The notes under the pieces are model-generated. The model was not told the origin of the DNA. It saw only the letters and a program-made list of their open reading frames with translations, and made no database searches. Shown here piece by piece: positions 16,031 through 27,503 of a stretch of 64,000 nucleotides of DNA. The number at the start of each line of letters is the position of its first letter. Position 1 is the first letter of the stretch. A program made the position numbers and the translations under genes. Source of the DNA: Pseudomonadota bacterium (GTDB taxonomy: Bacteria; Pseudomonadota; Alphaproteobacteria; Acetobacterales; Acetobacteraceae); contig JAJXWD010000006.1 of the NCBI GenBank assembly GCA_021781835.1, forward strand, positions 1 to 64,000. Direction: 5' to 3'.

Positions 16031-17233
16031 TCAAGTGTTTCGCAACCGGATGATCTCCACCCGCGCGCCGGGCAGGCAGGCGGGCGCGAAAGGCGGGCGG
16101 TAAATCAGCGCCTCCGCCCCGGCCAGCACGCGCAGCTGGCTCGAATCCTGGTAGCCATAAGGTGTCACCACCTCGACCCCGCCGGTCTCCGTCAGGCTGG
16201 CGCGCATGAAATCCGCGCGCTGGTCATTGGGCTTGAGCGGCGCGCCGAGCGAGGCGCCCTCCAGCCGCGGCAGGCCCGCCGCCGCCCCGCGCCCGGCCAG
16301 CGCGGTGAGCAGCGGGGCCAGAAACAGCAGCGCGCACACATAGGCCGAAACCGGATTGCCCGGCAGGCCGAGCACCGGCAGCGCCCCCACCCGGCCAAAA
16401 ATCAGCGGCTTGCCCGGGCGCATGGCGACTTTCCAGAAATCGAGCGCGAAGCCCCGCGCCGCCAGCCCGCTTTGGACCAGATCATGCGCCCCCACGCTGG
16501 CGCCGCCGGAGGTCACCAGCAAATCGGCGCCCCGCGCGGCATCGGCCGCCTCGGCAATGGCGTCCATGTCATCGCGCGCCATCGGCAGCACCACCGGCTC
16601 GCCGCCATGCGCCACCACAAAGGCACTGAGCAGCGTGGCGTTGGAATTGACGATCCCCCCCGCCGCCAGCCGCTCGCCGGGCAGCGAAATCTCATCGCCC
16701 GTGCATAAAATCGCCACGCGCGGGCGCCGGTGCACGCACAGCCACGGCGCGTTGGCCGCCGCCGCCAGCCCCAGCGCGCGGGCATCCAGCTGCCGGCCGC
16801 GCGCCAGCAGCTCGGCGCCCTCGGCAAAATCCTGCGCCTTGAGGCGGATATGACGGCCGGTCATCGCGCCATCGCGCGGGCAGACAAAGCCGGTCTCCAG
16901 ATCGACATCCTCCTGGACGATCACGGCATCCGCGCCATCGGGGATGACCGAGCCGGTAAACACCTGCACCGCCTCGCGCGCGCCCACAAACCCGCCAAAA
17001 GGCCGCCCGGCGGGGGCCTCGCCAATCAGCCGCAGCCGCGCGCCGGGCGCGGCATCCACCGCGCGCAACGCATAGCCATCCATGGCCGAAACATCGCAGG
17101 GCGGCTGATTGACCCGCGCCAGCACCGGCGCCGCCAGCACCCGGCCCAGCCCCTGGGCCAGCGCCACCGTCTCCGCCCCCACCGGGGTTATGCCGGCCAG
17201 TATCCGCCCGCGCGCATCCTCAACGCTGATCAT
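16031..17233 (-). CDS. moeA: Molybdopterin molybdenumtransferase MoeA
   Basis: Inserts molybdate into adenylylated molybdopterin, the last step of molybdenum cofactor synthesis; 400 residues, the usual size. The N-terminal region has [11 protein letters not shown], the central MoCF domain has CTGDEI and TSGGASVG, and the [11 protein letters not shown] and GLPGNPVS motifs follow. The ATG at 17233 overlaps the end of moaC by 14 bases, so the two are translationally coupled. Confidence 0.95.
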   Translation of the reverse strand: MISVEDARGRILAGITPVGAETVALAQGLGRVLAAPVLARVNQPPCDVSAMDGYALRAVDAAPGARLRLIGEAPAGRPFGGFVGAREAVQVFTGSVIPDGADAVIVQEDVDLETGFVCPRDGAMTGRHIRLKAQDFAEGAELLARGRQLDARALGLAAAANAPWLCVHRRPRVAILCTGDEISLPGERLAAGGIVNSNATLLSAFVVAHGGEPVVLPMARDDMDAIAEAADAARGADLLVTSGGASVGAHDLVQSGLAARGFALDFWKVAMRPGKPLIFGRVGALPVLGLPGNPVSAYVCALLFLAPLLTALAGRGAAAGLPRLEGASLGAPLKPNDQRADFMRASLTETGGVEVVTPYGYQDSSQLRVLAGAEALIYRPPFAPACLPGARVEIIRLRNT

Positions 17234-17699
17234 CCGCCACAAACTCCCCGCTCTTGCCGCCCAGCTTGCGCACCAGGCGGATATTTTCGAGCCGCATCAG
17301 CTTGTCGGCGGCCTTGAGCATATCATAGAGCGTGAGCCCAGCCACCGAAACGGCGGTCAGCGCCTCCATCTCGGCGCCGGTGCGCCCCGTGGTGCGCACC
17401 GCGGCCTCGATGTCGATATGCCCCTCATGCACGGTGAAATCGACACGCACCTGGTCGAGCAGCAGCCCATGGCAAAGCGGTATCAGCTCGGGCGCGCGCT
17501 TGGCGGCCATGATTCCCGCCAAACGCGCCGTGGCCAGCACATCGCCCTTGGGGGCACTCCCCTCGCGGATCAGATCGAGCGTCGCCTTGGCCGCCACCAG
17601 CCGGCCGCGCGCCACGGCCAGGCGCGCGGTTTCGGGCTTGGCCGAGACATCGACCATAGTGGCGGCGCCATCGGCGCCGATATGGCTGAGCCCGCTCAA
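17220..17699 (-). CDS. moaC: Cyclic pyranopterin monophosphate synthase MoaC
   Basis: Acts with MoaA at the start of molybdopterin synthesis. I chose the TTG at 17699, whose TTGA overlaps the trpC stop and which gives 159 residues, the family length ([20 protein letters not shown]). No ATG lies before the conserved MVDVS motif, so an unusual start is required. The conserved GIMAAKR, PLCHGL and [13 protein letters not shown](G)LTLYDM motifs are present. It sits between trpC and moeA in one transcript. Confidence 0.93.
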   Translation of the reverse strand: MSGLSHIGADGAATMVDVSAKPETARLAVARGRLVAAKATLDLIREGSAPKGDVLATARLAGIMAAKRAPELIPLCHGLLLDQVRVDFTVHEGHIDIEAAVRTTGRTGAEMEALTAVSVAGLTLYDMLKAADKLMRLENIRLVRKLGGKSGEFVADDQR

Positions 17700-18505
17700 G
17701 CCCCGCTCAGCAGGTCGCGCAGCGCCGCGCCGACATCGGGCTTGCGCATCAGCGATTCGCCGACCAGATAGCCCTGCACCCCCACCGCATGCAGGCGGGT
17801 GATGTCGGCATGGGTGCGGATGCCCGATTCGGAGATGAGGAATTTCTCCGGCGGGCACAGGCGCGAGAGTTCCTCGGTCACATCGAGCGAGGTGACCAGG
17901 GTTTTGAGGTTGCGGTTATTGATGCCCAGCAGTGGCGTCTGCAGCCCGAGCGCGCGCTCCAGCTCGGCCTCGTTATGCACCTCCACCAGCACATCCATGT
18001 CGAGCGCGCGGGCCAGCCCCTCCAGGTCGCGGGCCTCGGCATCCTCGAGGGCGGCCATGATCAGCAGGATGCAATCCGCCCCCATCGCCCGGCTCTCATA
18101 AATCTGCCAGGCTTCAAGGATGAAATCCTTGCGCAGCACCGGCAGGCTCACCGCCGCCCGCGCGGCCTGCAAATGCGCCGTCGTGCCCTGAAAATAGGGC
18201 TCGTCGGTCAGCACCGAGAGGCAGGCGGCGCCGTTCGCGGCATAGGCCGCCGCCAGGCTGGCGGGATCGAAATCGGCCCGGATCACCCCGCCCGACGGCG
18301 AGGCCTTCTTGATCTCGGTGATCATGCCGGGCCGTCCGGCGGCGGCGGCGTCCATCAGCGCGCGGGCAAAGCCGCGCGGCTTGCCCGCCTCCTTGGCGGC
18401 CGATTTCAGCTCGTCCTGCGGCTGCGCCAGCCGCCGGGCCGCCACCTCCGCGCGTTTATCGGCGCAGATGCGGGCCAGCATGTCGGTTGTTTCAATCGTC
18501 GTCAT
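17696..18505 (-). CDS. trpC: Indole-3-glycerol phosphate synthase
   Basis: Closes the indole ring in tryptophan synthesis, 269 residues, a single-function TrpC without a fused TrpF. The beta/alpha barrel shows [10 protein letters not shown] (about 64-73), [24 protein letters not shown] and SESGI, all family signatures. It lies 8 bases after trpD and shares a TTGA overlap with moaC. Confidence 0.97.
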   Translation of the reverse strand: MTTIETTDMLARICADKRAEVAARRLAQPQDELKSAAKEAGKPRGFARALMDAAAAGRPGMITEIKKASPSGGVIRADFDPASLAAAYAANGAACLSVLTDEPYFQGTTAHLQAARAAVSLPVLRKDFILEAWQIYESRAMGADCILLIMAALEDAEARDLEGLARALDMDVLVEVHNEAELERALGLQTPLLGINNRNLKTLVTSLDVTEELSRLCPPEKFLISESGIRTHADITRLHAVGVQGYLVGESLMRKPDVGAALRDLLSGA

Positions 18506-18513
18506 GAACCAGT

Positions 18514-19527
18514 TTAGTCCTTCGAGGCCGCGATAAGGCGGGCGAGAACACTGGCTGCCTTGCCTTCATCGAGCGCGCGGGCGGCCATCGCCACGCCGTC
18601 GCGCAACATTGTTGTATGGCCCGCCACGATGAGCGCGGCGGCCGCGTTGAGAAGCACCGTATCACGATACGGGCCGCGCGCGCCTTCGAGCAACGCGTGC
18701 AGCGCCTGGGCATTATACGCAGCGTCGCCGCCTTTCAAGGCCGCAATGGGCGCGGGCGCCAGCCCGGCATCGGCGGCGGTGACGCAAAAAGCGCGGAGCG
18801 CGCCGTTTTCCAGCGCCACCACATGGTTTTCACCCTCCAAAACCAGCTCGTCCAACCCCTGGCCATGCACCACCCAGGCGGCCTGCGTGCCCAGCGCCTT
18901 TAGCGTCTCGGCCACGGGGCGCAGCCAGGCTTGGTCATACACCCCCATCAGCTGGCGCTTGACCCCCGCGGGGTTGGCCATCGGGCCGGTAAGGTTGAAC
19001 AGCGTGCGCGTGCCCAGCTCCACGCGCACGGGCGCCGCGTGGCGCAGCGCCGGGTGGTGGCGGGGCGCGAACAGAAACACGCACCCCACCTCGCGCAAAA
19101 TGCCCGCCAGCCGGTCCACCGGCACCTCGATATTCACGCCCAGCGCCGCCAGCACATCCGCCGCGCCCGAGCGCGAGGAGAGCGCGCGGTTGCCATGCTT
19201 GGCAACCTTAACCCCGCACCCGGCCAGCACGAACGTGACGGCGGTGGAGATGTTGAGGCTGGACGCCCCATCGCCGCCGGTGCCGCACACATCCATGGCG
19301 CCCTCGGGCGCCTCCACCCGCGTCATGCGCGCGCGCATGGCGGTGACCGCGCCGGTCAGCTCGTCCACCGTCTCACCCCGCACGCGCATGGCCATCAGCA
19401 TGCCGCCAATTTGCGCGGGCGTCGCCTGGCCGTCCATGACAATGCCAAACGCTTCGGCGGCCTCCGCGACCGAGAGCGTCTCGCCCGCGGCCAGGCGCGC
19501 CAGCGTCGGCTTGAGCGAGGTGCTCAT
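18514..19527 (-). CDS. trpD: Anthranilate phosphoribosyltransferase
   Basis: Joins anthranilate to phosphoribosyl pyrophosphate, 337 residues. The [15 protein letters not shown] loop (about 81-95), [17 protein letters not shown] and the [10 protein letters not shown] motif are intact. Its ATGA start overlaps the trpG stop by 4 bases. Confidence 0.97.
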   Translation of the reverse strand: MSTSLKPTLARLAAGETLSVAEAAEAFGIVMDGQATPAQIGGMLMAMRVRGETVDELTGAVTAMRARMTRVEAPEGAMDVCGTGGDGASSLNISTAVTFVLAGCGVKVAKHGNRALSSRSGAADVLAALGVNIEVPVDRLAGILREVGCVFLFAPRHHPALRHAAPVRVELGTRTLFNLTGPMANPAGVKRQLMGVYDQAWLRPVAETLKALGTQAAWVVHGQGLDELVLEGENHVVALENGALRAFCVTAADAGLAPAPIAALKGGDAAYNAQALHALLEGARGPYRDTVLLNAAAALIVAGHTTMLRDGVAMAARALDEGKAASVLARLIAASKD

Positions 19528-20120
19528 GCCGCCAGCCTGCCGGCCTTCACCCCGGCCAGCCGCAGGAAATTGCGCAAAATATCATGGCCGTGAGAGGTGG
19601 CGATGCTCTCGGGATGGAACTGCACGCCATAAATCGGCAGCGCCGCGTGGCGCAGCCCCATGATGATGTCATCATGCGTCCAGGCGGTCGGCACCAGGCA
19701 GGCGGGCAGGGTGGATTTCTTCACGATCAGCGAATGATAGCGCGTGGCGGTGAAGGGGCTGGGCAGATCGGCGAAAATATCCGTGCCGTCGTGGAAGATC
19801 TCGCTGGTCTTGCCATGCACGGGCTCGGGCGCGCGCACCACCTCGCCCCCAAATGCCTGGCCGATGGATTGGTGCCCCAGGCACACGCCAAACAGCGGCA
19901 CGCCGGCCTCGGCGGCGGCGCTCACCATGTCGAGGCAGATGCCGGCTTCGTTGGGCGTGCAGGGGCCGGGCGAGAGCACGATGGCCTCGGGCTTGAGCGC
20001 CAGCGCCTCCTCGGCGGTGAGCGCGTCGTTGCGGCGGACATCGCACGCCGCCCCCAGATCGCCGAAAAACTGCACCAGGTTGAAGGTGAAGCTGTCGTAA
20101 TTGTCGATGAGCAGGATCAT
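19524..20120 (-). CDS. trpG: Anthranilate synthase glutamine amidotransferase component
   Basis: Delivers ammonia to TrpE, 198 residues. The class I triad is visible: Cys in GVCLGHQ, and His and Glu in FHPES. The oxyanion motif SPGPCTP is present. It probably also serves para-aminobenzoate synthesis if no pabA exists elsewhere; that cannot be decided here. It lies 4 bases after trpE. Confidence 0.96.
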   Translation of the reverse strand: MILLIDNYDSFTFNLVQFFGDLGAACDVRRNDALTAEEALALKPEAIVLSPGPCTPNEAGICLDMVSAAAEAGVPLFGVCLGHQSIGQAFGGEVVRAPEPVHGKTSEIFHDGTDIFADLPSPFTATRYHSLIVKKSTLPACLVPTAWTHDDIIMGLRHAALPIYGVQFHPESIATSHGHDILRNFLRLAGVKAGRLAA

Positions 20121-20124
20121 GGTC

Positions 20125-21633
20125 TCACACCTCCGGAGCGGTCACGTAGCGCACCGCGTCCTCGGCGGCGCGGAACAGCGCACGGGCCTTGTGCACGCTC
20201 TCCATATATTCAGCCTCGGCGTCCGAATCAGCCACCACGCCCACCCCGGCCTGCACATACATGGTGCCGTCTTTTATCAGGGCGGTGCGCAGGGCGATGC
20301 AGGTATCCATGGTGCCATTGGCCGCGAAATAGCCGATGCACCCGGCATAAAGCCCGCGCCGCGAGGGCTCGAGCTCCTCGATGATCTCCATCGCCCGCAC
20401 CTTCGGCGCGCCCGAGAGCGTGCCGGCGGGAAACCCCGCGATCAGCGCGTCCAGCGCCTCGAGGTCAGGGCGCAGCCTGCCCTCGACGGTCGATGAAATA
20501 TGCATGACATGCGAGAACCGCTCGATCGCGAAACTCGCCGCCACCCGCACCGAGCCGATCTCGGACACCCGCCCGACATCGTTGCGCCCCAGATCGAGCA
20601 GCATGAGATGCTCGGCCCGCTCCTTGGGGTCGGCCAGCAGCTCGGCTTCCAAGGCCAGATCCTCCGCCATGTCGGCGCCGCGCTTGCGGGTGCCGGCCAG
20701 CGGGCGGATCGTCACCTTGTCATCGCGCAGCCGCACCAAAATCTCGGGGCTGGAGCCGACGGCGGCAAAGGCCCCGAAATCGAGGAAGAACAGGAACGGC
20801 GCCGGATTGATGCGCCGCAGCGAGCGGTAGAGCGCGAAGGGCGGCAGAGAGAATTTGGCCTCGAATCGCTGCGAGGGCACGATCTGAAAGGCATCGCCCG
20901 CGCGGATATAGTTCTTGGCCGTCTCGACGACGCCCAGAAACTCCTCCTTCTCCATGTTCGAGCTTTGCGCCAGCGGCTCTAGAAGCCGGCCGGTGAGCTT
21001 GGGCACCGGGTGTTCGAGCGCCAAGGCCAGCGCCTCCAGCCGGCTTTCGGCCGCCGCGAAGGCCTCGGCCGCCGAGACGCCCGCGCGCGGATAAACCGGC
21101 GCCGCCAGGGTCATCTCATCGGTCACGCCATCGAAGATGATAAACAGGCCCGGGCGGGTGAGGATGGCATCGGGTATGCCCAGCACATCGGGCTTGGTGG
21201 CGGGCAGCGCCTCCATCAGCCGCACCATGTCATAGCCCAGATAGCCCAGCAGCCCGCCGGTCATGGGCGGCAGGCTGTCGGGCACGTCGAGCTGCGTCTC
21301 CTTGATCAGGGCGCGCAGATTTTTCAGCGGCGCCTCGGTCAGCGGGGTGAAGCTCTCGGGCGTGGCGCGGGCATCGCGGTTGATGGCGGCGGCGCCGTGC
21401 TGGGCGCGCCAGATCAGGTCGGGCTCGAAGGCGATGATCGAATACCGCCCGCGCGCCGTGCCGCCTTCCACGCTCTCGAACAAAAACGAGTAGGGCTTAC
21501 CGTGGGCGACCTTCAGAAAAGCCGCCACGGGGGTGAGCAGGTCGGCGATGCCGTGACGCCAGACCAGCGCGCCACGCCCCTGGTCATAGGCGGTGCGGAA
21601 GGTCTCGAAACGGTCTGAAGTCACGGCGTTCAT
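20125..21633 (-). CDS. trpE: Anthranilate synthase component I
   Basis: Makes anthranilate from chorismate, 502 residues. The N-terminal half carries the feedback-site motif LLES-like FLFESVEGG, and the chorismate-binding half contains [37 protein letters not shown] and the C-terminal [12 protein letters not shown]. Only 31 bases separate it from the ppiD-like gene, so there is no room for a classical trp leader-peptide attenuator immediately before it. Confidence 0.97.
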   Translation of the reverse strand: MNAVTSDRFETFRTAYDQGRGALVWRHGIADLLTPVAAFLKVAHGKPYSFLFESVEGGTARGRYSIIAFEPDLIWRAQHGAAAINRDARATPESFTPLTEAPLKNLRALIKETQLDVPDSLPPMTGGLLGYLGYDMVRLMEALPATKPDVLGIPDAILTRPGLFIIFDGVTDEMTLAAPVYPRAGVSAAEAFAAAESRLEALALALEHPVPKLTGRLLEPLAQSSNMEKEEFLGVVETAKNYIRAGDAFQIVPSQRFEAKFSLPPFALYRSLRRINPAPFLFFLDFGAFAAVGSSPEILVRLRDDKVTIRPLAGTRKRGADMAEDLALEAELLADPKERAEHLMLLDLGRNDVGRVSEIGSVRVAASFAIERFSHVMHISSTVEGRLRPDLEALDALIAGFPAGTLSGAPKVRAMEIIEELEPSRRGLYAGCIGYFAANGTMDTCIALRTALIKDGTMYVQAGVGVVADSDAEAEYMESVHKARALFRAAEDAVRYVTAPEV

Positions 21634-21664
21634 GGTCCTCTGTCTTTGCTAAGGTTCGGCTTGG

Positions 21665-23554
21665 TTACTGGTAAAGCTGGGCCAGCATTTTCTGGTTGAT
21701 GGTCACCTGGAAACGCGTTTGCAGCCCATCCAGGAAACTCCCGGCGAGGTCATTCTGCAAGCCCCGCGTCATCGCGGCGCTCAGCTTTTGGTAATCCTGC
21801 GGGTCCTGGGCGGGGGTGGGGGTGTTCACGCTCATCAGCTGGGCCACCACATAGCCGGTGGCGGCCTTCTCCATGGTCGCCTGGCCGGGCTTGAGGCTGA
21901 ACAGCAGCGAGACCAAATTCTGGTCGATGCCGCTGCCCGCCGCGGGCGCCGCGCCGCGTGCCACCGGCGGGGCGGTGGTGGCGCTCAAGCCCGCCGCCTT
22001 GGCCGCGTCGGCCAGGTTTTGGCCCTTGGTCACGGTCTCATAAAGCCCGGCGGCCGTCACCTCGGCCTCGCGCTCGATCTGGTCTTGTGTCCATGCCGCC
22101 AGCACCTGGGGCTTGGCGGTGGCGTAAGGCTCCACGGCGGGGGCGATCACGTCATCGACGCTGAGCGCGAAATAGCTGCCATCGGGGCCGTTTTGCAGCT
22201 GCGCGGGGTCGCCCTTATTGGCGGCGAAGGCGGCCTTGAGAATGGCGGCCTTGAGATCGTCGCCGCCCGGAATCGGCGCCGGCACCCCCTCGGGGGTGTT
22301 GCCCTCGGCATCGAGCGTGCCGCTCAGCGCGGTCAGGCCAAGATTGCCGGGCAGCTGGTCGAGCGGCGTTTGCGCGGCCAGGGCGTCCTGCACGGCGCTA
22401 AGCCGGCCCGCGACATCGTTTTGCGCCGCCTGGAGCTGCAATTGCTGGGTCACCTGCGCGCGCAGCACGGCGGGCGGCGTGCCGACCTCGGCCTCGCCGG
22501 TCACCTTGAACACATACATGCCCGCATCGCCCGCCACCGGGCCGGTCACCTTGCCGCTATCGGCGGCAAACACCGCCTTGGCCAGGCTGGCCTCGGGAAT
22601 CTGCTGGGCGCTGGCATTGTCGAGCTCGATGGCGTTGGCGCCGTATTTTTTGGCCAGATCCTGCATCTTCGCCCAGTCCGCACCCTTTTTCCAGGCGGCT
22701 TCGAGGCGCGAGGACGCGGCCAGATCGGGCACGCTCAGCACCTGCACGGTGCGCTCCGGAATCACCGGCCCGGCTGCGTCCTCGGCGCGCGCCAGGGCGG
22801 CATCCACATCCTGGCTGGCCACCGGCTCGGTGGGGGCGAGCAGGGCGGGCGCCAAAATAACCAGCTCGATCTTGCGGTATTGCGGCGCGGTGAACAGGGC
22901 CGGATGGTTGCGCCAATAGCGTTGCAGCACGGCATCCGTGGGGGCGGCGGGCTTGGCCTGGGCGCTGAAGGGAATGCTCACCAGCGCGGGCGTGCGCTGC
23001 TGGGCCAGCAGCGCGAACAGCCGCGCCATCAGCAGCCCCGAGGGCTGCACCCCGCCCAGCACCGGCACCATGATCTGGCGGCTGATCAGCCCGTCCTTGA
23101 TCTCGCCGATGAACTCATCGGGCGAGACATTGATCTGTGCCAGCGCCTGGGTGAATTTCGCCTTGTCAAAGGCGCCGTTGGTCTGAAATTGCGGTATGGC
23201 GGCAAGCTGGGCGCGCACCGCCGCGTCGGGCGTGGCCACGCCGAGCTTCGCGGCTTCGGCGCGCATCACCTGGTTGCGCAGCGCCCCCACCAGGGCCTGC
23301 ATGGCGAGCTGCTGGCGCACCGCCAGGCTCGGCTGGCCGCCGGCCTGCTGGGCCGCCTGGTTCAGCAGCTTCTGGTAATCGGCCTGCACCAGCGACACAT
23401 CCACCGGCACCCCGGCGACTCGGGCCACCGCGCTGTCGCCGCCCACCAGCGTGAGCACGTTGGACACGCCCCACCCGACAAACGCCACCACGAGCACGCC
23501 GAAAAACACGCGCGCGCCCCACCCACCCATCAATTTACGGACTTGGACCAGCAT
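21665..23554 (-). CDS. Membrane-anchored periplasmic peptidyl-prolyl isomerase/chaperone (PpiD/SurA type)
   Basis: 629 residues. A single N-terminal membrane segment (about 13-36, VFFGVLVVAFVGWGVSNVL) anchors a periplasmic chain: a SurA_N-like helical domain (about 40-170), a parvulin-like region with degenerate motifs (about 230-360), and a helical C-terminus. It probably helps fold outer-membrane and secreted proteins. The gene heads the trp/moa cluster, a placement seen in other alphaproteobacteria; there is no obvious functional link to tryptophan. Whether the isomerase site is active is unclear. Confidence 0.85.
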   Translation of the reverse strand: MLVQVRKLMGGWGARVFFGVLVVAFVGWGVSNVLTLVGGDSAVARVAGVPVDVSLVQADYQKLLNQAAQQAGGQPSLAVRQQLAMQALVGALRNQVMRAEAAKLGVATPDAAVRAQLAAIPQFQTNGAFDKAKFTQALAQINVSPDEFIGEIKDGLISRQIMVPVLGGVQPSGLLMARLFALLAQQRTPALVSIPFSAQAKPAAPTDAVLQRYWRNHPALFTAPQYRKIELVILAPALLAPTEPVASQDVDAALARAEDAAGPVIPERTVQVLSVPDLAASSRLEAAWKKGADWAKMQDLAKKYGANAIELDNASAQQIPEASLAKAVFAADSGKVTGPVAGDAGMYVFKVTGEAEVGTPPAVLRAQVTQQLQLQAAQNDVAGRLSAVQDALAAQTPLDQLPGNLGLTALSGTLDAEGNTPEGVPAPIPGGDDLKAAILKAAFAANKGDPAQLQNGPDGSYFALSVDDVIAPAVEPYATAKPQVLAAWTQDQIEREAEVTAAGLYETVTKGQNLADAAKAAGLSATTAPPVARGAAPAAGSGIDQNLVSLLFSLKPGQATMEKAATGYVVAQLMSVNTPTPAQDPQDYQKLSAAMTRGLQNDLAGSFLDGLQTRFQVTINQKMLAQLYQ

Positions 23555-23667
23555 TGGCTCTCTTTACCCACAACCGCCGCCTCTATAGCTAGGCCGCTGC
23601 CCCTGGGCAAATGACCGGCCCAGGGCAATAAGACAAACATGAGTTTTTTCACCAAAGGAAACGCCCC

Positions 23668-24399
23668 ATGCGCCAACTGATCGCGGGTAACTGGAAAATG
23701 CACGGCACGCTGGCCGGCGTCGCGGCCTATGCGGCCGCCATCAAGGCCGCGCCCGCACATGCCGACATGCTGATCTGCCCGCCCTCCCCGCTGATCGAGC
23801 CCTTTGCCCGCGCGCTGGCCGGCTCGGCCGTGGCCGTGGGGGCCCAGGATTGCCACGGCGCCCCCCAGGGCGCGCACACGGGCGATGTGCATGCCCCCCT
23901 GCTGCGCGAGGCGGGCGCCACCCATGTCATTCTCGGCCATTCCGAGCGCCGCGAGAGCCACGGCGAGACCAACGCCCATGTTCAGGCCAAGGTGCAGACG
24001 GCGGTGGCCGCGCGCCTCATCCCCATCGTCTGCGTGGGCGAGTCGCAGGCCCAGCGCGATGCCGGCGAGGCCCTGCATGTGGTCAAGAGCCAGCTCATCC
24101 ACAGCCTGCCGGCGGATTTTACCGGCGTGGTGGCCTATGAGCCTATCTGGGCCATCGGCACCGGCCTCACCCCCACCGAGGATGACGTGGCAGCCATGCA
24201 CGGCGCCATCCGCGCGGCCCTGCTCGACCATCTGGGCGATGCGGGCGGCACGGTCAAAATCCTCTATGGCGGCTCGGTCAAGCCCGGCAATGCCGCCAGC
24301 CTGCTCGGCCAGCCCGAGGTGGGCGGCGCGCTGGTCGGCGGCGCCAGCCTCAAGCCCGAGGACCTCTTGGCCATTGCAGCCGCCGCGCCGCGCGGCTAA
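23668..24399 (+). CDS. tpiA: Triosephosphate isomerase
   Basis: Interconverts dihydroxyacetone phosphate and glyceraldehyde 3-phosphate, 243 residues. Lys10 (NWKMHG), the catalytic His in ILGHSERR and the catalytic Glu in YEPIWAIGTG are present, as is the phosphate loop YGGSVKPGN. AAAGGAAACGCCCC precedes the ATG. It is divergent from the ppiD-like gene and is followed by secG and pyrG. Confidence 0.97.
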   Translation: MRQLIAGNWKMHGTLAGVAAYAAAIKAAPAHADMLICPPSPLIEPFARALAGSAVAVGAQDCHGAPQGAHTGDVHAPLLREAGATHVILGHSERRESHGETNAHVQAKVQTAVAARLIPIVCVGESQAQRDAGEALHVVKSQLIHSLPADFTGVVAYEPIWAIGTGLTPTEDDVAAMHGAIRAALLDHLGDAGGTVKILYGGSVKPGNAASLLGQPEVGGALVGGASLKPEDLLAIAAAAPRG

Positions 24400-24471
24400 T
24401 AAGCTGCCTCAAGCGTTTTCCGCACGCGGCGCCCCGGTTTCGGGCCCGCGTGTCTTTTTATGGGTTGGCCA

Positions 24472-24903
24472 ATGATCAAAGTTCTGCTCGTGCTGCATGT
24501 TTTCGTCACCATCGCGCTCATTGGCGTGGTGCTCATCCAGCGCAGCGAGGGCGGCGGCCTCGGGCTGGGCGGCGGCCAGGGCATGGGCAGCTTCATGACC
24601 GGGCGCGGCACCGCCAACCTGCTCACCCGCGCCACCGCCATTCTGGGCACGGTGTTCTTCATCAACTCGCTGGTGCTGGCCATGCATTTCAAGGGCGCCG
24701 CCAGCGCCCAGAACGCCGCCATCCTCAATGGCGGCGCCACCCCGGCCGCCCCGATCAGCGCCCCCGCCCAGCCGGCCGGCGCGCCCGCCGCCCCCAGCGT
24801 GCCGCTGCCTTCCTCGCTTCCCTCCACCCCGGCCGATGCCCTGCCCGCCCCGGCGGCCCCCAGCGCGCCCGCCGCCCCCGCCGCGCCCGGCAGCGCGCCC
24901 TGA
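24472..24903 (+). CDS. secG: Protein translocase subunit SecG
   Basis: Accessory inner-membrane subunit of SecYEG, 143 residues from the ATG at 24472 (MIKVLLVLHVF), four codons inside the open frame because family members start this way. Two membrane helices (about 2-22 and 50-70) flank the conserved RSEGGGLGLGGG and RGTANLLTR loop. The last 60 residues are a low-complexity Pro/Ala tail, common in alphaproteobacterial SecG. The tpiA-secG-pyrG order is also common there. Confidence 0.93.
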   Translation: MIKVLLVLHVFVTIALIGVVLIQRSEGGGLGLGGGQGMGSFMTGRGTANLLTRATAILGTVFFINSLVLAMHFKGAASAQNAAILNGGATPAAPISAPAQPAGAPAAPSVPLPSSLPSTPADALPAPAAPSAPAAPAAPGSAP

Positions 24904-26583
<1,680 letters not shown>

Positions 26584-26594
26584 ACCGCCATAAA

Positions 26595-26645
26595 TTTGGG
26601 GGGCTTTTTGTAAAAAGCCCCCCAAACCCCTCAAAAAACTTTTGC
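26595..26645 (-). terminator. Terminator module copy 2, between pyrG and the HAD gene
   Basis: A 15-bp stem TTTGGGGGGCTTTTT / AAAAAGCCCCCCAAA (26595-26609, 26612-26626) with a 2-base loop, plus the tail to 26645 that shares GCAAAAGTTTTTTG with the rpoC copy. Read on the minus strand, the order gene-tail-hairpin is the same as at rpoC. The T run after the stem is short (TTTA), so strength is uncertain; it may end both converging genes. Confidence 0.75.
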
Positions 26646-26672
26646 AATTTTAGGTCAGGCCGGGTTAGCGCC

Positions 26673-27503
26673 TCACCACGCCAGCCCCGGCAAAATCGCC
26701 CGCGGGTTCAGCCCCTCGGCCCGCGCCTCGGCGGGCGCCTCCGCGGGATGCAGGGCATGAATGCCCGAAAGCACCCAGCACGCATCGATCCCCGCCGCCT
26801 TGGCGCCGGTAATGTCGGTGCGGAGCGAATCCCCCACCGCCAGCGTGCGCTCCGCGCGCGTGCCCAGCATGGCGAGGGTCGGCTTGTAAATCGCCGCGTC
26901 GGGCTTGCCCCGGCTGATCACCCGCCCGCCCTCGGCCTTGTACAGCTCGGCCAGATAGCCCGCGCAAATAATCCGCTCACCACCCTTCACCACCTCGAGG
27001 TCGGGGTTGGCGCACACCATCACCAGCCCGGCCTTCAGGCAGGCCTCCAGCGCCGGCCGGTAAAGCTCTGGGTCATGCGGCCCCACAATGTCATCCGGCC
27101 CGGTATTGAGCACGAAATCCGCCACCGCCGGATCGCCGGCCTCGGTGTAGAAGGTGAGCGTGTCGAACACATCGCGGTCACGCGGGGGGCCCAGGTGAAA
27201 CACCCGCGGGCCAAGCGCCGCGAACTCGTCCGTGCGGTCGCGCAAGCCCAGATACACCGCCTCGCCGCTCGACATGATGCCCTTATAGAGGTCGGGCGTA
27301 ACCCCCATGCTGCCCAGCGCCTTGCGGATTCCCGCCGGGCGCCTGGGCGCATTGGAGAGAAACACCACCGGCTTGCCCGCGTCGCGCAGCCGGGTCAGCG
27401 TGTCGAGCACGCCGGGATAAGGCGTGAACCCGTCATGCACCACGCCCCACAGATCGACGATAAACCCCTCATATTGCCCGGCCAGGGCGCCAAACCCGCT
27501 CAC
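26673..27503 (-). CDS. HAD-IIA phosphatase (NagD-like, TIGR01459-type)
   Basis: Haloacid-dehalogenase hydrolase of 276 residues, probably a small-molecule phosphatase with unknown substrate. Motif I is DLWGVVHDG (about 17-25, nucleophile Asp17), motif II is in VVFLSNAPR, and motif IV is VGDSLRTDITGAKAAG. Its ATGA start overlaps the pyrD stop, and it ends at the recurring terminator module. The link with pyrD could suggest nucleotide-related clean-up, which is inference only. Confidence 0.85.
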   Translation of the reverse strand: MSGFGALAGQYEGFIVDLWGVVHDGFTPYPGVLDTLTRLRDAGKPVVFLSNAPRRPAGIRKALGSMGVTPDLYKGIMSSGEAVYLGLRDRTDEFAALGPRVFHLGPPRDRDVFDTLTFYTEAGDPAVADFVLNTGPDDIVGPHDPELYRPALEACLKAGLVMVCANPDLEVVKGGERIICAGYLAELYKAEGGRVISRGKPDAAIYKPTLAMLGTRAERTLAVGDSLRTDITGAKAAGIDACWVLSGIHALHPAEAPAEARAEGLNPRAILPGLAW

